Source: YA12-FULL-51-18 sp041665305 (GTDB lineage: Bacteria; Elusimicrobiota; Elusimicrobia; Elusimicrobiales; UBA9959). Taken from it: a stretch of 16,763 nucleotides of DNA. Positions 6,532 through 14,975 of this stretch are shown here, piece after piece (position 1 is the first letter of the stretch; each line of letters starts with the position of its first letter). The notes below the pieces were generated by a model. The model saw only the letters and a list, made by a program, of their open reading frames with translations, had not been told where the DNA came from and ran no database searches. A program made the translations under genes and the position numbers. The stretch is from positions 1 through 16,763 of the forward strand of contig JBAYJD010000057.1 of NCBI GenBank assembly GCA_041665305.1, read 5' to 3'.

Positions 6532-7737
6532 ATGATCAATGTTTCCAAAAAATGCATAGGCTGCAATAAATGCGTGCCCGTCTGCCCTTTCGCGGCCATC
6601 CAGCTTATAGAGAAAAAGGCCGTTATCAACGAGGCCTGCACCCTGTGCGGAGCCTGCGTGCAGGTCTGCCCCGTGACCGCGATAGAGATCACGCGGGAGG
6701 AAGCCGCGGCGCGGGACCTTTCCGGCTACAGAGGCGTGTGGGTCTTCGTCGAACTTATGGAGGGTTCCGACAAAGCGGGGAGCCCCCGCAAGATCCGGCC
6801 GGTAGTGTTCGAGCTGCTGTCCGCCGGCCGCAGGCTCGCCGACGAACTGGGCGAGGAATTGTCCGCGGTGCTTCTGACCGACAAAAACCCCGGTTTTGAA
6901 AAAGAACTCGGCGCTTACGGCGCCGATAAGGTTTATCTGGTGGAAAACCCGGAGTTGCACGAATATAACACCGACATCTTCGCCACCGCCATCATAGCTC
7001 TTACCCACAAACATAAACCGAGCGCCATGCTTTACGGCGCCACCATCATGGGCCGCGATCTCGCCCCCAGGGTGGCCTCCTGCCTTTACACCGGCCTTAC
7101 GGCCGATTGCACGGCTCTCGCCATCAAGGACGGCCTGCTGTTGCAGTCCCGCCCGGCTTTCGGCGGCAACATCATGGCGGATATCCTCAGCCCCGGCTCG
7201 CGGCCCCAGATGGCGACGGTCCGCCCGAATGTCATGAAGCTGGCCGAGCCCATCTACGGCAAGGTCGCCGTGACGGTGCGCGAGGAGATCAAGATAGACA
7301 AAAATCTCCGCCGCGTGAAAGTCCTGGAACGGAACCTGGAGCGCGGCAACGGGGGCGTAAAACTGGAGGACGCCAGGATAATAGTCTCCGGCGGACGGGG
7401 CATGAAGACCAGGGAAAAGTTCAAGGTCCTTGAGGAGCTCAGCCGCCTGCTGGGCGGGGTGGTAGGGGCTTCGCGCGCAGCCGTAGACCTGGGTTTGAAG
7501 GAGAAAGCGCATCAGGTGGGGCAGAGCGGGACCACGGTGTCGCCTAAGCTGTACCTGTCCTTCGGGATCTCCGGGGCGGTGCAGCACATCGTCGGCATGA
7601 AAGCCTCGGATGTCATTGTGGCCGTGAACAAGGACCCCAACGCCCCTATCTTCAGCGTGGCCAAGTACGGCGTGGTGGGCGACGCGCATGAAATAGCGCC
7701 CAAACTGATAGAAGCGCTTAAGAAGAGCAAAGCGTAA
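6532..7737 (+). CDS. etfA: Electron transfer flavoprotein, alpha subunit fused to a 2x[4Fe-4S] ferredoxin domain
   Basis: This 401-aa protein is an EtfA with an N-terminal extension of about 65 residues. The extension carries two CxxCxxCxxxCP motifs (C8/C11/C14/C18 and C36/C39/C42/C46), as in bacterial 2[4Fe-4S] ferredoxins. The EtfA N-terminal domain follows (about 68-250). The C-terminal FAD domain shows VGASRAAVD (311-319), QVGQSGTTVSPKLYLSFGIS (328-347) and AVNKDPNAPIF (364-374). EtfA subunits with a ferredoxin head are known from the caffeyl-CoA reductase complex (CarE) and from lactate dehydrogenase-Etf complexes of anaerobes. AAGGAG (6519-6524) precedes the start. It ends the three-gene redox block; the next gene starts about 72 bp later. 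Confidence 0.94.
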   Translation: MINVSKKCIGCNKCVPVCPFAAIQLIEKKAVINEACTLCGACVQVCPVTAIEITREEAAARDLSGYRGVWVFVELMEGSDKAGSPRKIRPVVFELLSAGRRLADELGEELSAVLLTDKNPGFEKELGAYGADKVYLVENPELHEYNTDIFATAIIALTHKHKPSAMLYGATIMGRDLAPRVASCLYTGLTADCTALAIKDGLLLQSRPAFGGNIMADILSPGSRPQMATVRPNVMKLAEPIYGKVAVTVREEIKIDKNLRRVKVLERNLERGNGGVKLEDARIIVSGGRGMKTREKFKVLEELSRLLGGVVGASRAAVDLGLKEKAHQVGQSGTTVSPKLYLSFGISGAVQHIVGMKASDVIVAVNKDPNAPIFSVAKYGVVGDAHEIAPKLIEALKKSKA

Positions 7738-7739
7738 AG

Positions 7740-7754
7740 ACGGCGGTCCGCCGT
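7740..7754. other. GC-rich dyad after etfA
   Basis: ACGGCGG (7740-7746) and CCGCCGT (7748-7754) flank a single T, giving a 15-bp palindrome just after the etfA stop codon. As RNA it would form a small hairpin with no T-run behind it, so it is a poor intrinsic terminator. It could be an operator or a weak transcription or mRNA boundary between the redox genes and the kinase gene. Confidence 0.3.
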
Positions 7755-7809
7755 TCAGGGCTGGTTGCCTTGCGGTAAGAGGGAATTCGGCCGCCCGATC
7801 ACAATTTAC

Positions 7810-9855
7810 ATGACCCTATTCAACCGGCTTTTGCTTATTATTTTCGGTACGGGGCTGATCCCTATTATCCCGACCGCCGGGTTCCTTTTCTATTATCAGT
7901 CGGCGGCCAAGAGCAATGTCCAGAACCTGCACGAAAATATCGCGCGGATGGCGGCTCTTATGGTAAGCCAGAAGGCCGATGAGCTGGACCGGCGGCTTTA
8001 TAACATGTGGGAGCCGGGTATCGATTATGTGACCGAGCCCAGTCTCAGGAAAACCCTCGCCCGCAATCCCGAATTCCTGTTCATGGCTTTCACCGGGCCC
8101 GGCGGACGGGAGCTTCTCAGCGGCGGCGCGCCGGAAATAAAACGTCTTTTCGGTTTCGTCAACCTGTCGAACGACCCTTTGTTTAAAAAAGCGGCCCGGA
8201 CAGGCCGGTCCCAGTTGGGGGAATTCGAGCTCATTTATAATCTGCCGATCTGCCGTCTTGTATATCCCATGGAGAGCGGGCATTACGCTTTCGCCGTTAT
8301 CAACCTCAGGGATCTGTTCGTGAAGCTGGAAATGCAGAAGATGGGAAGCACCGGAGGCGTGTTCATCTCCGGTCCGGAGGGGAGGGTGTTCTCGCTCCGG
8401 GGCGAGACGCAGCCTGTGAGCCGGGAAAGCCTTAAAGGCCTTTTTGCCGGGCCCGCTAAAAGCGCCAGAGGCCTTGCCGGAGCGGGCGGGAATTCTTATC
8501 TCGCTTCCTATTCGGAAGTGCCGGGTTTCGAGCTTTACGCCCTGACGCTCCAGGAACGCCGCGACGCCTTCAAAGGCATCAATCTCATCACTTCGCTTAT
8601 CGCTTTCTTCCTGCTGGGCATTTCCACCGTGTTCTATTTTTCCGCGCTCATCCTCAGCCGGAGGCTGATAAACCCCGTGAGCGGCCTGATCGAGGGCGCC
8701 CGCCGCGTGGCGAACCATAATTTCAAGCAGCCGGTAAATGAGGACGCGGATATCACCGAAATGGCGTCCCTTTTAAGGTCTTTCAACGCCATGATGACGG
8801 AGGTGGACCGGTATCACGGCCTGCAGGTGGATAAAATGCTGGAGGAGAAGCAGAAGGTGGAACTGCTCATCAGCCTTATCCATGACGCCATCATCCTTTG
8901 CGATTTCCGCGGCGCTCTGTTGTATGCCAACGCCTCCGCGCGCGAGCTCCTGGGGTTCCAGGAAGGAGCGAAGCAGGGGCCGGAGCCCAAGGTTATAAGG
9001 CGCAGGGTGTTCGGGCTTATCAATCTGAAAGCCAAAACCGAGGGCGAGATCATCGAACTGGCGGATCCTCCGGGACAGAATAAATATTACCGCATGAGCA
9101 TGCAGGTGCTGTCGTCCAAAACCGGGACCCCCGGCGTTTTTATGGTGCTCAGGGACGTCACCCTTGAGCAGGAAATGCAGCGTGTGAAGGAGGATTTCTT
9201 TCACGCGGTCGCCCATGACCTGCGCGCTCCTCTTTTGGCCATGCAGGGCTATATAAAACTGCTGGAGCAGACCTGCGCCCCGGCCGGAAAGACCGCGGGT
9301 TACCTGGCCAATATCAAGGATTCCAGCGCGCGGCTTTTTGAAATGCTGGAGAATATCCTGGACATCGCGCGGATGGAAGCCGGCAATCTGAAGCCGCTGG
9401 TCGCGGCCGTCGACGCGGAGAAATTCGTGTCGGCCGCTTTTGAGGGTTTTAAGGCGCTTTTCGAAGAGAAGAAGATCGATTTCAGGCTGGACCCTCCCGC
9501 CGCGGGCGTCCCGGCTTTCAGGGGCGATGAACGACTGTTGAGGCGGGTGCTGGAAAACATCCTGTCCAACGCCTACAAATTCACTCCGTCCGGAGGGACC
9601 GTCGTAATGGGCGTAAGGTCCGCCGCCGGCCGGGTGTCGTTTTACATTTCCGATACCGGTCCCGGCATACCCGAAGGACAGCGGGAGGCCGTTTTTGAAA
9701 AATATAAGCAGTTGAAAGGCGCGCAGGGAGAACAGCAGGGCTTCGGCCTGGGACTCGCCATTACGAAAAAAATAGTCGAGATGCACAAAGGCAGGATCTA
9801 CGCGGAGGCCGGTCCTTCCGGCGGCAGCCGTTTCGTGTTCGAACTCCCGGAGTAG
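7810..9855 (+). CDS. Membrane-bound sensor histidine kinase (HAMP-PAS-HisKA-HATPase), orphan
   Basis: With ATG 7810 the protein has 681 aa. TM1 is at about 5-28, an extracytoplasmic sensor of about 225 residues follows, and TM2 is at about 257-282. A HAMP linker (about 283-335) leads to a short coiled segment and a PAS-like domain (about 346-455). The HisKA phospho-acceptor is H469 in FFHAVAHDLRAPL. The ATPase domain has the N-box VLENILSNAYKF (N583, N587), DTGPGIP (615-621) and GFGLGLA (645-651). All residues needed for autophosphorylation are visible. No response regulator is encoded nearby, so its partner lies elsewhere. The start is uncertain: an in-frame TTG at 7765 would add 15 residues, and neither site has a good ribosome binding site. 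I prefer the ATG because TM1 then begins directly. The cyclase gene starts 26 bp downstream. Confidence 0.9.
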   Translation: MTLFNRLLLIIFGTGLIPIIPTAGFLFYYQSAAKSNVQNLHENIARMAALMVSQKADELDRRLYNMWEPGIDYVTEPSLRKTLARNPEFLFMAFTGPGGRELLSGGAPEIKRLFGFVNLSNDPLFKKAARTGRSQLGEFELIYNLPICRLVYPMESGHYAFAVINLRDLFVKLEMQKMGSTGGVFISGPEGRVFSLRGETQPVSRESLKGLFAGPAKSARGLAGAGGNSYLASYSEVPGFELYALTLQERRDAFKGINLITSLIAFFLLGISTVFYFSALILSRRLINPVSGLIEGARRVANHNFKQPVNEDADITEMASLLRSFNAMMTEVDRYHGLQVDKMLEEKQKVELLISLIHDAIILCDFRGALLYANASARELLGFQEGAKQGPEPKVIRRRVFGLINLKAKTEGEIIELADPPGQNKYYRMSMQVLSSKTGTPGVFMVLRDVTLEQEMQRVKEDFFHAVAHDLRAPLLAMQGYIKLLEQTCAPAGKTAGYLANIKDSSARLFEMLENILDIARMEAGNLKPLVAAVDAEKFVSAAFEGFKALFEEKKIDFRLDPPAAGVPAFRGDERLLRRVLENILSNAYKFTPSGGTVVMGVRSAAGRVSFYISDTGPGIPEGQREAVFEKYKQLKGAQGEQQGFGLGLAITKKIVEMHKGRIYAEAGPSGGSRFVFELPE

Positions 9856-9881
9856 GGCGGAAAATAACAGGGGAAAATAAA

Positions 9882-12044
9882 ATGAAACAGCAGAAAAAAA
9901 CGGCCGCTGGCGGAAAAAAAGCGCTTTACTGGTTCGGAAGTCTGTTTACCCTGGCGATGTTGTTCAGTATGGCCCTGGACTTATGGCTTACCAACGGTTC
10001 CTGGATCAGGCCTCTCGATAACAAATGGGCGGATATACGGATCTTTCTGCCGCAGTATCTTTCGGTTTTTCAGCTCGATTCCGCCCCCGATTTCATGGGT
10101 TCCATAGGGAAATATTATAACCGCCAGGCTGATACGCGGATCAGTATAGCGGCCATAGACGAATATACGGTGAAGGAGATGGGGTATCCTTTTAAACGCA
10201 AACATTACGCCACATTGATAGAAAAACTTAACAAGGCGGGAGTGAAAGCCATAGGAATAGATGTTCTGCTGTCAGATTCCGACCGTGACGACCAGGCCAG
10301 CGACCAGCGGCTTGCGGATGTTGTGCGCAAGGCGGGAGATGTGTCCGTCCTTGTGTATGTCGATCCGCAGACCGGGGAACTGAAATATCCGATAAAGGGA
10401 CTTGGTGAAGCTGCGAAGATCATTTCACATCCGCATGTGGAAAACACGATAGAGGCGAGCGGGCAGGTGCGCCGGGTCTGGCTTTTCAGCCCTATAAAGA
10501 GTTATCAGGATCTCAAAATAAAAACTTTGTGCGGCAAGGATTGTGCGGGGGTGAATCTCCCTCTTCTGGCTATGGGCACATACGCCATTTATAAAAACGA
10601 GCCGCTTAAAAACCTGGAACTGTTTTATGGCGGCCGGCCCTGGCGTCTGAATTTCAGGGTGCCGCAGGAAAGACCTATACATCCGGGCTGGGAAAATAAC
10701 CCCAGGACGGAGCCGCTGATCTACCGGCATATCTCGGTCCTGGATATCATACGGGATAAACTTTCAAAGGAAGAACGCGCGGCGCTGAAAGGTGGCATAA
10801 TACTAGTGGGAAGCACCGCGATGGCTTCTTACGACCATTACCCCTCTCCTTTTTTCGCCTCCTGGCCGGGAGTCGAATTACACGCTAATGTGGTGGATAA
10901 TATTTTACACGGTGATTTTTTAAAGCCCGTGCCGGGCTGGATCGTAACGATCCTGACTATTTTCGTCATTTGGCTGCCGCTGGTGCTCGCCGGTTATTCC
11001 ATAAGGACCATTTCCCTGGCCAGCGCCGGTTTTATGGCGGCGCTGCTGGTCCTTAACCTTTTTTTGCTGACCAGGCTTTATGATATGCCTTACATGAGTA
11101 TGTTTATAGCCATGCTTATCCCTTTTATTTTCGTCACCGTCCATAAGGCGCTCCTGGAGGGCCGCGAGAAGAAGTGGATCAAGAACACCTTCGGGCAGTA
11201 TCTGTCGCCCAAGGTCGTGGAGATCATCACCCGGGACCCGTCCAAACTGACCCTCGGAGGGGAAAAACGCGACATGACGGTTTTTTTCCTGGATATCGCG
11301 GGCTTTACCTCCATGTCGGAGAAACTCTCTCCCGAACAGCTGACCGCCCTGCTGAACAAGTATCTTTCCGGCCTCACCGATGTCATTCTGAAGTACGACG
11401 GTGTGGTGGATAAATTCATCGGCGACTGCATCATGGCGTTCTGGAACGCCCCGCTGGACCAGGAGGACCACCGCAAACTCGCCTGCCTCGCCGCTGTGGA
11501 GTGCACGCAGGAGTTGTTCAGGCTTAACAGCCAGCTGTCCGGGTCGGACCCTAAACCGTCGTTCAGGATCGGACTTAATTCCGGCCCTATGGTCGTGGGG
11601 AACATGGGTTCCAATACGCGGTTCTCCTACACCGTGCTCGGGGATTCCGTAAACCTGGCTTCGCGGCTTGAGGGCGCCAACAAGTTCTTCCACTCCAGGA
11701 TCATGGTCAGCGAATACACCTACGAAGGCGCGAAGGACGCCGTGGAGGCCCGCTGCCTGGGCCGGATCCGCGTGGTCGGCAAGGCCATCCCGGTGAAGGT
11801 TTACGAACTGCTGGCCCATAAAGGCCGGCTTGACGCGGGCTGGTCGAAAGCCCTGGCTTCCTATAACGCGGGTTCGGAGCATTTTTATAAAAACGACTTC
11901 GCCAAGGCGGCCGAGGATTTTAAGGCCGCTCTGGCCGCCGTTCCCGAAGACGGGCCGAGCGCTTTTTATCTGGGGCTGGCGGAGAAATACTCGCAGGGAA
12001 CGCCCAAAGACTGGGACGGGACATTTAACCTTACTTCCAAATAG
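9882..12044 (+). CDS. CHASE2-domain transmembrane adenylate cyclase (class III)
   Basis: This 720-aa membrane protein has one N-terminal TM (14-36) and a large extracytoplasmic CHASE2 sensor (about 40-345, with ISIAAIDEYTV and GIILVGSTA). Three closely spaced TMs follow (about 353-371, 377-397, 403-420), then a cytoplasmic class III nucleotide cyclase domain (about 435-640). The catalytic set looks complete: metal aspartates D471 (FFLDIAGFTS) and D515 (KFIGD), purine-reading K511 and T584 (YTVLGD), and transition-state N591 and R595 (NLASRLE). The Lys/Thr pair is that of class IIIb adenylate cyclases, so cAMP is the expected product. A single TPR-like helix pair (about 659-690) ends the protein. 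AGGGG (9869-9873) supports the start. It lies between the kinase and DUF3307 genes with gaps of 26 and 11 bp, probably one operon. The ligand of CHASE2 is unknown. Confidence 0.93.
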   Translation: MKQQKKTAAGGKKALYWFGSLFTLAMLFSMALDLWLTNGSWIRPLDNKWADIRIFLPQYLSVFQLDSAPDFMGSIGKYYNRQADTRISIAAIDEYTVKEMGYPFKRKHYATLIEKLNKAGVKAIGIDVLLSDSDRDDQASDQRLADVVRKAGDVSVLVYVDPQTGELKYPIKGLGEAAKIISHPHVENTIEASGQVRRVWLFSPIKSYQDLKIKTLCGKDCAGVNLPLLAMGTYAIYKNEPLKNLELFYGGRPWRLNFRVPQERPIHPGWENNPRTEPLIYRHISVLDIIRDKLSKEERAALKGGIILVGSTAMASYDHYPSPFFASWPGVELHANVVDNILHGDFLKPVPGWIVTILTIFVIWLPLVLAGYSIRTISLASAGFMAALLVLNLFLLTRLYDMPYMSMFIAMLIPFIFVTVHKALLEGREKKWIKNTFGQYLSPKVVEIITRDPSKLTLGGEKRDMTVFFLDIAGFTSMSEKLSPEQLTALLNKYLSGLTDVILKYDGVVDKFIGDCIMAFWNAPLDQEDHRKLACLAAVECTQELFRLNSQLSGSDPKPSFRIGLNSGPMVVGNMGSNTRFSYTVLGDSVNLASRLEGANKFFHSRIMVSEYTYEGAKDAVEARCLGRIRVVGKAIPVKVYELLAHKGRLDAGWSKALASYNAGSEHFYKNDFAKAAEDFKAALAAVPEDGPSAFYLGLAEKYSQGTPKDWDGTFNLTSK

Positions 12045-12055
12045 AGGGAACATAC

Positions 12056-12769
12056 ATGGCAATATTCTGGAGGCTTTTACTTTCGCATCTGCTGGCTGAT
12101 TTTACGCTCCAGTTCGACATCGTAAATAAACTGAAGCGCAAACATATCTGGGGTATGGGCGTGCACTGCCTGACTCATTTCGTGGTCTCGGCGGCGCTCA
12201 CCTGGCGGTCCCTCGGGGAGATCTGGTTCTCCCTCGGCCCCGCGAAGATCAACGGCTGGGAGGCCCTGCTTATTATGCTGGCCTGCCACTTTATCATAGA
12301 CGAACTGCGCATTTACAGCATGAAAAAGATGGGCTATCGGGACGACACCGCCAGTATTCTGGTGGACCAGTTCATGCATGTCTATGTGCTTTTTATGATC
12401 TCGCCGGTGGTTTTGCCGTGCGGCGGACGGTTCATCGCTGAAAAATGGGTGGGGATAGCTTCGATCTTCGTCCTGATCACTCATGTCGCCACGGTGCTGA
12501 TCTATTTTGTGGAAAAAGACCTGTCAGGCAAGGAATTCCCCAGTTTCGACGAAAAGTATTTTATGATCTTTGAGCGCATTGTCCTGTGGGCTTTCTTTTT
12601 TGCGGCCGGCTGGTGGTGGCTGCCGTTCGCCGCGGCCTGGGCGGCGCAGCTTTTTTATATCCGCGGGAAGCGGATCATAGACCTTTCGCTGGCCAATATT
12701 TTTATCAGTCTCGCGATCACCTTGCCGCTTGGGCTCTGGACAAGGTATATTTATTACGGACGGCTATAG
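12056..12769 (+). CDS. DUF3307 family integral membrane protein
   Basis: This 237-aa polytopic protein has about six hydrophobic segments (near 35-51, 68-84, 105-121, 131-150, 172-200, 207-227). The N-terminal half matches the DUF3307 pattern: HLLADFTLQ (11-19), H37 and H41, HFIIDELR (78-85) and DQFMHV (104-109). These His/Asp pairs within or near membrane helices are the conserved feature of the family and could bind a metal. The second half is hydrophobic and less typical. The start is fixed by AGAGGG (12043-12048). It begins 11 bp after the cyclase gene, so the two are probably co-translated. The function of the family is not established, and a link to cAMP signalling is suggested by position only. 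Confidence 0.8.
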   Translation: MAIFWRLLLSHLLADFTLQFDIVNKLKRKHIWGMGVHCLTHFVVSAALTWRSLGEIWFSLGPAKINGWEALLIMLACHFIIDELRIYSMKKMGYRDDTASILVDQFMHVYVLFMISPVVLPCGGRFIAEKWVGIASIFVLITHVATVLIYFVEKDLSGKEFPSFDEKYFMIFERIVLWAFFFAAGWWWLPFAAAWAAQLFYIRGKRIIDLSLANIFISLAITLPLGLWTRYIYYGRL

Positions 12770-12780
12770 CTGAGTACATA

Positions 12781-12811
12781 CGGCTTGCGGCGGATATATG
12801 CCTTAAGCCGC
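12781..12811. other. Inverted repeat in the gap before the exonuclease gene
   Basis: CGGCTT (12781-12786) is repeated inverted as AAGCCG (12805-12810). An alternative pairing joins GCGGC (12787-12791) with GCCGC (12807-12811). The dyad fills most of the 57-bp gap between the DUF3307 gene and the exonuclease gene. No T-run or clear promoter accompanies it, so its role is open. Confidence 0.3.
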
Positions 12812-12826
12812 GTCCTGATTTAACCT

Positions 12827-13414
12827 ATGAACTCCATCGCTTTGCATAAGTCCCTGGACGACGCCATGTTCGTTTTTCTGGATGTGGAGACCACCGGCCT
12901 CTCGCCCCGTACTTCCCGGGTGTGCGAAGTGGCGCTGATCGCTTTCCAGGGGAACTGCCGGGTCAGTCATTTCAGTTCCCTGGTTAATCCGGGCCTGCCG
13001 ATACCGCCGGAAACCTCCAGGATCCACGGCATCACGGATGAGATGGTGAAGAACAGCCCGGCTTTTCCGGCCCTGGCCCCGCGCCTGATAGGCCTGCTGG
13101 AGGGCTCGGTCATCGTGGCGCATAACGCCGAATTCGACCTGTCTTTCATGGAAATGGAGTTCGCCCGCGCGGGGCTCAGGCTGCCGAAACTGCCGGTGAT
13201 AGACACCTTGTACATAGCCCGGCGGCTGGGCACATTCTCGAATAACCGGCTGGGAACCATCGCCAAAGAGCTGGAGATCTCCGCCGAAAACTGGCACCGG
13301 GCGCTCAGCGATGTGGAAATGACGCGCAAGATCTTCGAGCATTTTATGCTGGTATTCAAAAAAGAGGGCGCGGTCACGGTGGCCGACGTCCTTAAAAAAA
13401 CAAATGGAGCGTAA
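12827..13414 (+). CDS. DnaQ-like (DEDDh) 3'-5' exonuclease
   Basis: This 195-aa protein is a stand-alone exonuclease domain like the proofreading subunit of DNA polymerase III or the PolC exonuclease insert. The DEDDh catalytic residues are all present: D19 and E21 in FLDVETTGL, D104 in VAHNAEFDLSFM, and H157 and D162 in NWHRALSDVEMT. The core (about 14-172) is complete; only a short tail follows, so there is no polymerase-binding or GIY-YIG extension. Stand-alone relatives act in proofreading or in trimming DNA or RNA ends, so I give no gene symbol. The start is weakly supported: no ribosome binding site precedes ATG 12827, an in-frame stop lies 6 bp upstream, and ATG 12866 is an alternative. 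hutH begins only 3 bp after its stop and draws its ribosome binding site from inside this gene. Confidence 0.88.
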   Translation: MNSIALHKSLDDAMFVFLDVETTGLSPRTSRVCEVALIAFQGNCRVSHFSSLVNPGLPIPPETSRIHGITDEMVKNSPAFPALAPRLIGLLEGSVIVAHNAEFDLSFMEMEFARAGLRLPKLPVIDTLYIARRLGTFSNNRLGTIAKELEISAENWHRALSDVEMTRKIFEHFMLVFKKEGAVTVADVLKKTNGA

Positions 13415-13417
13415 CTT

Positions 13418-14947
13418 ATGAAGAACACTGCTTTCGCGCTTGGGGACAGCCCCACGATAGACGAATTCGCCCTGGTTTCGGAGGGGGCTCTTAAAGTCGT
13501 TTTTACTCCGGCCGCCCGCGCCCGCGTGACCAGGGCCCGGACCGAACTGGGCGCGCTCCTTAAAGAGGACCGTACCATGTACGGCATCAATACAGGCTTC
13601 GGCCAGCTCGCCACGGAGCGGATCTCGGGCGCCAACCTGAAGCAGCTGCAGGTCAACCTGATCCGCAGCCATGCCTGCGGGGTGGGCGTCCCCCTGACCG
13701 GCGCTCAGGCCCGCGGGCTTATGTTCGCCCGCGCCAACGAACTCGCCCGCGCGCACTCAGGCGTGCGCCCCCTGGTGGTGGAGAAACTGGCGGAATTCCT
13801 GAACAAAGGCCTTATCCCCCATATCCCGTCCAAGGGCTCGGTAGGCGCCAGCGGCGATCTCGCCCCCAGCGCGCACATGTCCCTCTGCCTTATAGGCGAG
13901 GGAAAAGCCCGGATAGCCGGTTCAAAAAAATTCAAGGACTGGGCCCCCGCGGCCCAAGTGCTGAAGGCTTTGAAGATCGCGCCCGTGGAACTGGCCGAGA
14001 AAGAGGGCCTGGCCCTGATAAACGGCACCCAGGCCATGCAGGCCGTGGGGGGGCTGGCGATCTATAACGCGCTAAAACTTTACAGCGCGGCCGTTCTGAC
14101 GGCCGCCGTCAGCGTCGAGGCCCTCAAGGGCACTCCAGCGGCGTTCGACGAACGCATCCACCTCCTGAAGCCGCACCGGGGGCAGGTGGAGGCCGCCGCG
14201 ACGCTGCGGGACCTTCTTAAAGGCAGCGAGATACGGGCGTCGCACGCCGCCTCCGACAAAAGGGTGCAGGACCCTTACAGCCTGCGCTGCCTGCCGCAGG
14301 TGATGGGCGCCGTGCGCGACGCCGTGGAATACTCCCTGAACACCGTTGAGACCGAGTTCTCCAGCGTGACCGACAACCCCGTGCTGGTGGATGCGAAAAA
14401 GGGCAAAGGCATAGAAGTCCTTTCCGGCGGCAATTTTCACGGCCAGGCGCTGGCCTTCGCTTTCGACTTCGCCGCCGTCGCCGTTACGGCCATGGGCAAC
14501 ATGAGCGAGCGCCGCATAGCCCAGCTGGTGAGCGACTTCGTCATCCTTCCGCCTTTCCTGGCCAGGAACCCTGGGCTTGAATCCGGCTTCATGATAGCCC
14601 ATGTTACGGCGGCCGCGCTGGCTAACGAGAACAAGGTCTTGAGCCATCCCGCCAGCGCCGATTCCATTCCGACCTCGGCCAACAAGGAGGATTTCGTCAG
14701 CATGGGGATGAACGCCGCGCTGAAACTGGATACCATAGTCAGGAACGCCGCCTACATCACCGCCATAGAGCTGCTGGCGGCGGCGCAGGGCGTGGAACTC
14801 CACCGGCCTCTCAAGTCGGGCCCGCGCATAGAGGACGCGCTGGCCAGGCTGCGCCGCATAGCCCCGGTCTTCAAGGGCGACGAGGAATTTTCCACCCGCA
14901 TAGAGGCGGTGGCGCGGGCGATTCTCGACGGATATTTTCTGGTCTGA
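13418..14947 (+). CDS. hutH: Histidine ammonia-lyase
   Basis: This 509-aa enzyme removes ammonia from L-histidine to give urocanate, the first step of histidine breakdown in the cytoplasm. It carries the Ala-Ser-Gly triad A144-S145-G146 in GSVGASGDLAPSAHM, which self-cyclises to the MIO electrophile. The catalytic tyrosine is Y55 in MYGINTGFG. The Ser-His pair in LIRSHACGVG (S84-H85) is the histidine-type substrate pocket, unlike the phenylalanine lyases. Other conserved blocks are LINGTQAM (210-217), SVTDNPVL (306-313) and GGNFHGQ (327-333). Length is normal for the family. It starts 3 bp after the exonuclease stop, with GGAG (13406-13409) inside that gene, so translation is probably coupled. 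hutU follows after 28 bp. Confidence 0.96.
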   Translation: MKNTAFALGDSPTIDEFALVSEGALKVVFTPAARARVTRARTELGALLKEDRTMYGINTGFGQLATERISGANLKQLQVNLIRSHACGVGVPLTGAQARGLMFARANELARAHSGVRPLVVEKLAEFLNKGLIPHIPSKGSVGASGDLAPSAHMSLCLIGEGKARIAGSKKFKDWAPAAQVLKALKIAPVELAEKEGLALINGTQAMQAVGGLAIYNALKLYSAAVLTAAVSVEALKGTPAAFDERIHLLKPHRGQVEAAATLRDLLKGSEIRASHAASDKRVQDPYSLRCLPQVMGAVRDAVEYSLNTVETEFSSVTDNPVLVDAKKGKGIEVLSGGNFHGQALAFAFDFAAVAVTAMGNMSERRIAQLVSDFVILPPFLARNPGLESGFMIAHVTAAALANENKVLSHPASADSIPTSANKEDFVSMGMNAALKLDTIVRNAAYITAIELLAAAQGVELHRPLKSGPRIEDALARLRRIAPVFKGDEEFSTRIEAVARAILDGYFLV

Positions 14948-14975
14948 AATTTTTGCGTATAAAGGAGAGTGCGTT

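Noticed and set aside
7765..7809. Upstream TTG start for the histidine kinase
   Set aside because: It adds 15 polar residues before TM1 and has no clear ribosome binding site. ATG 7810 places the membrane segment at the N-terminus, although its own site is also weak.
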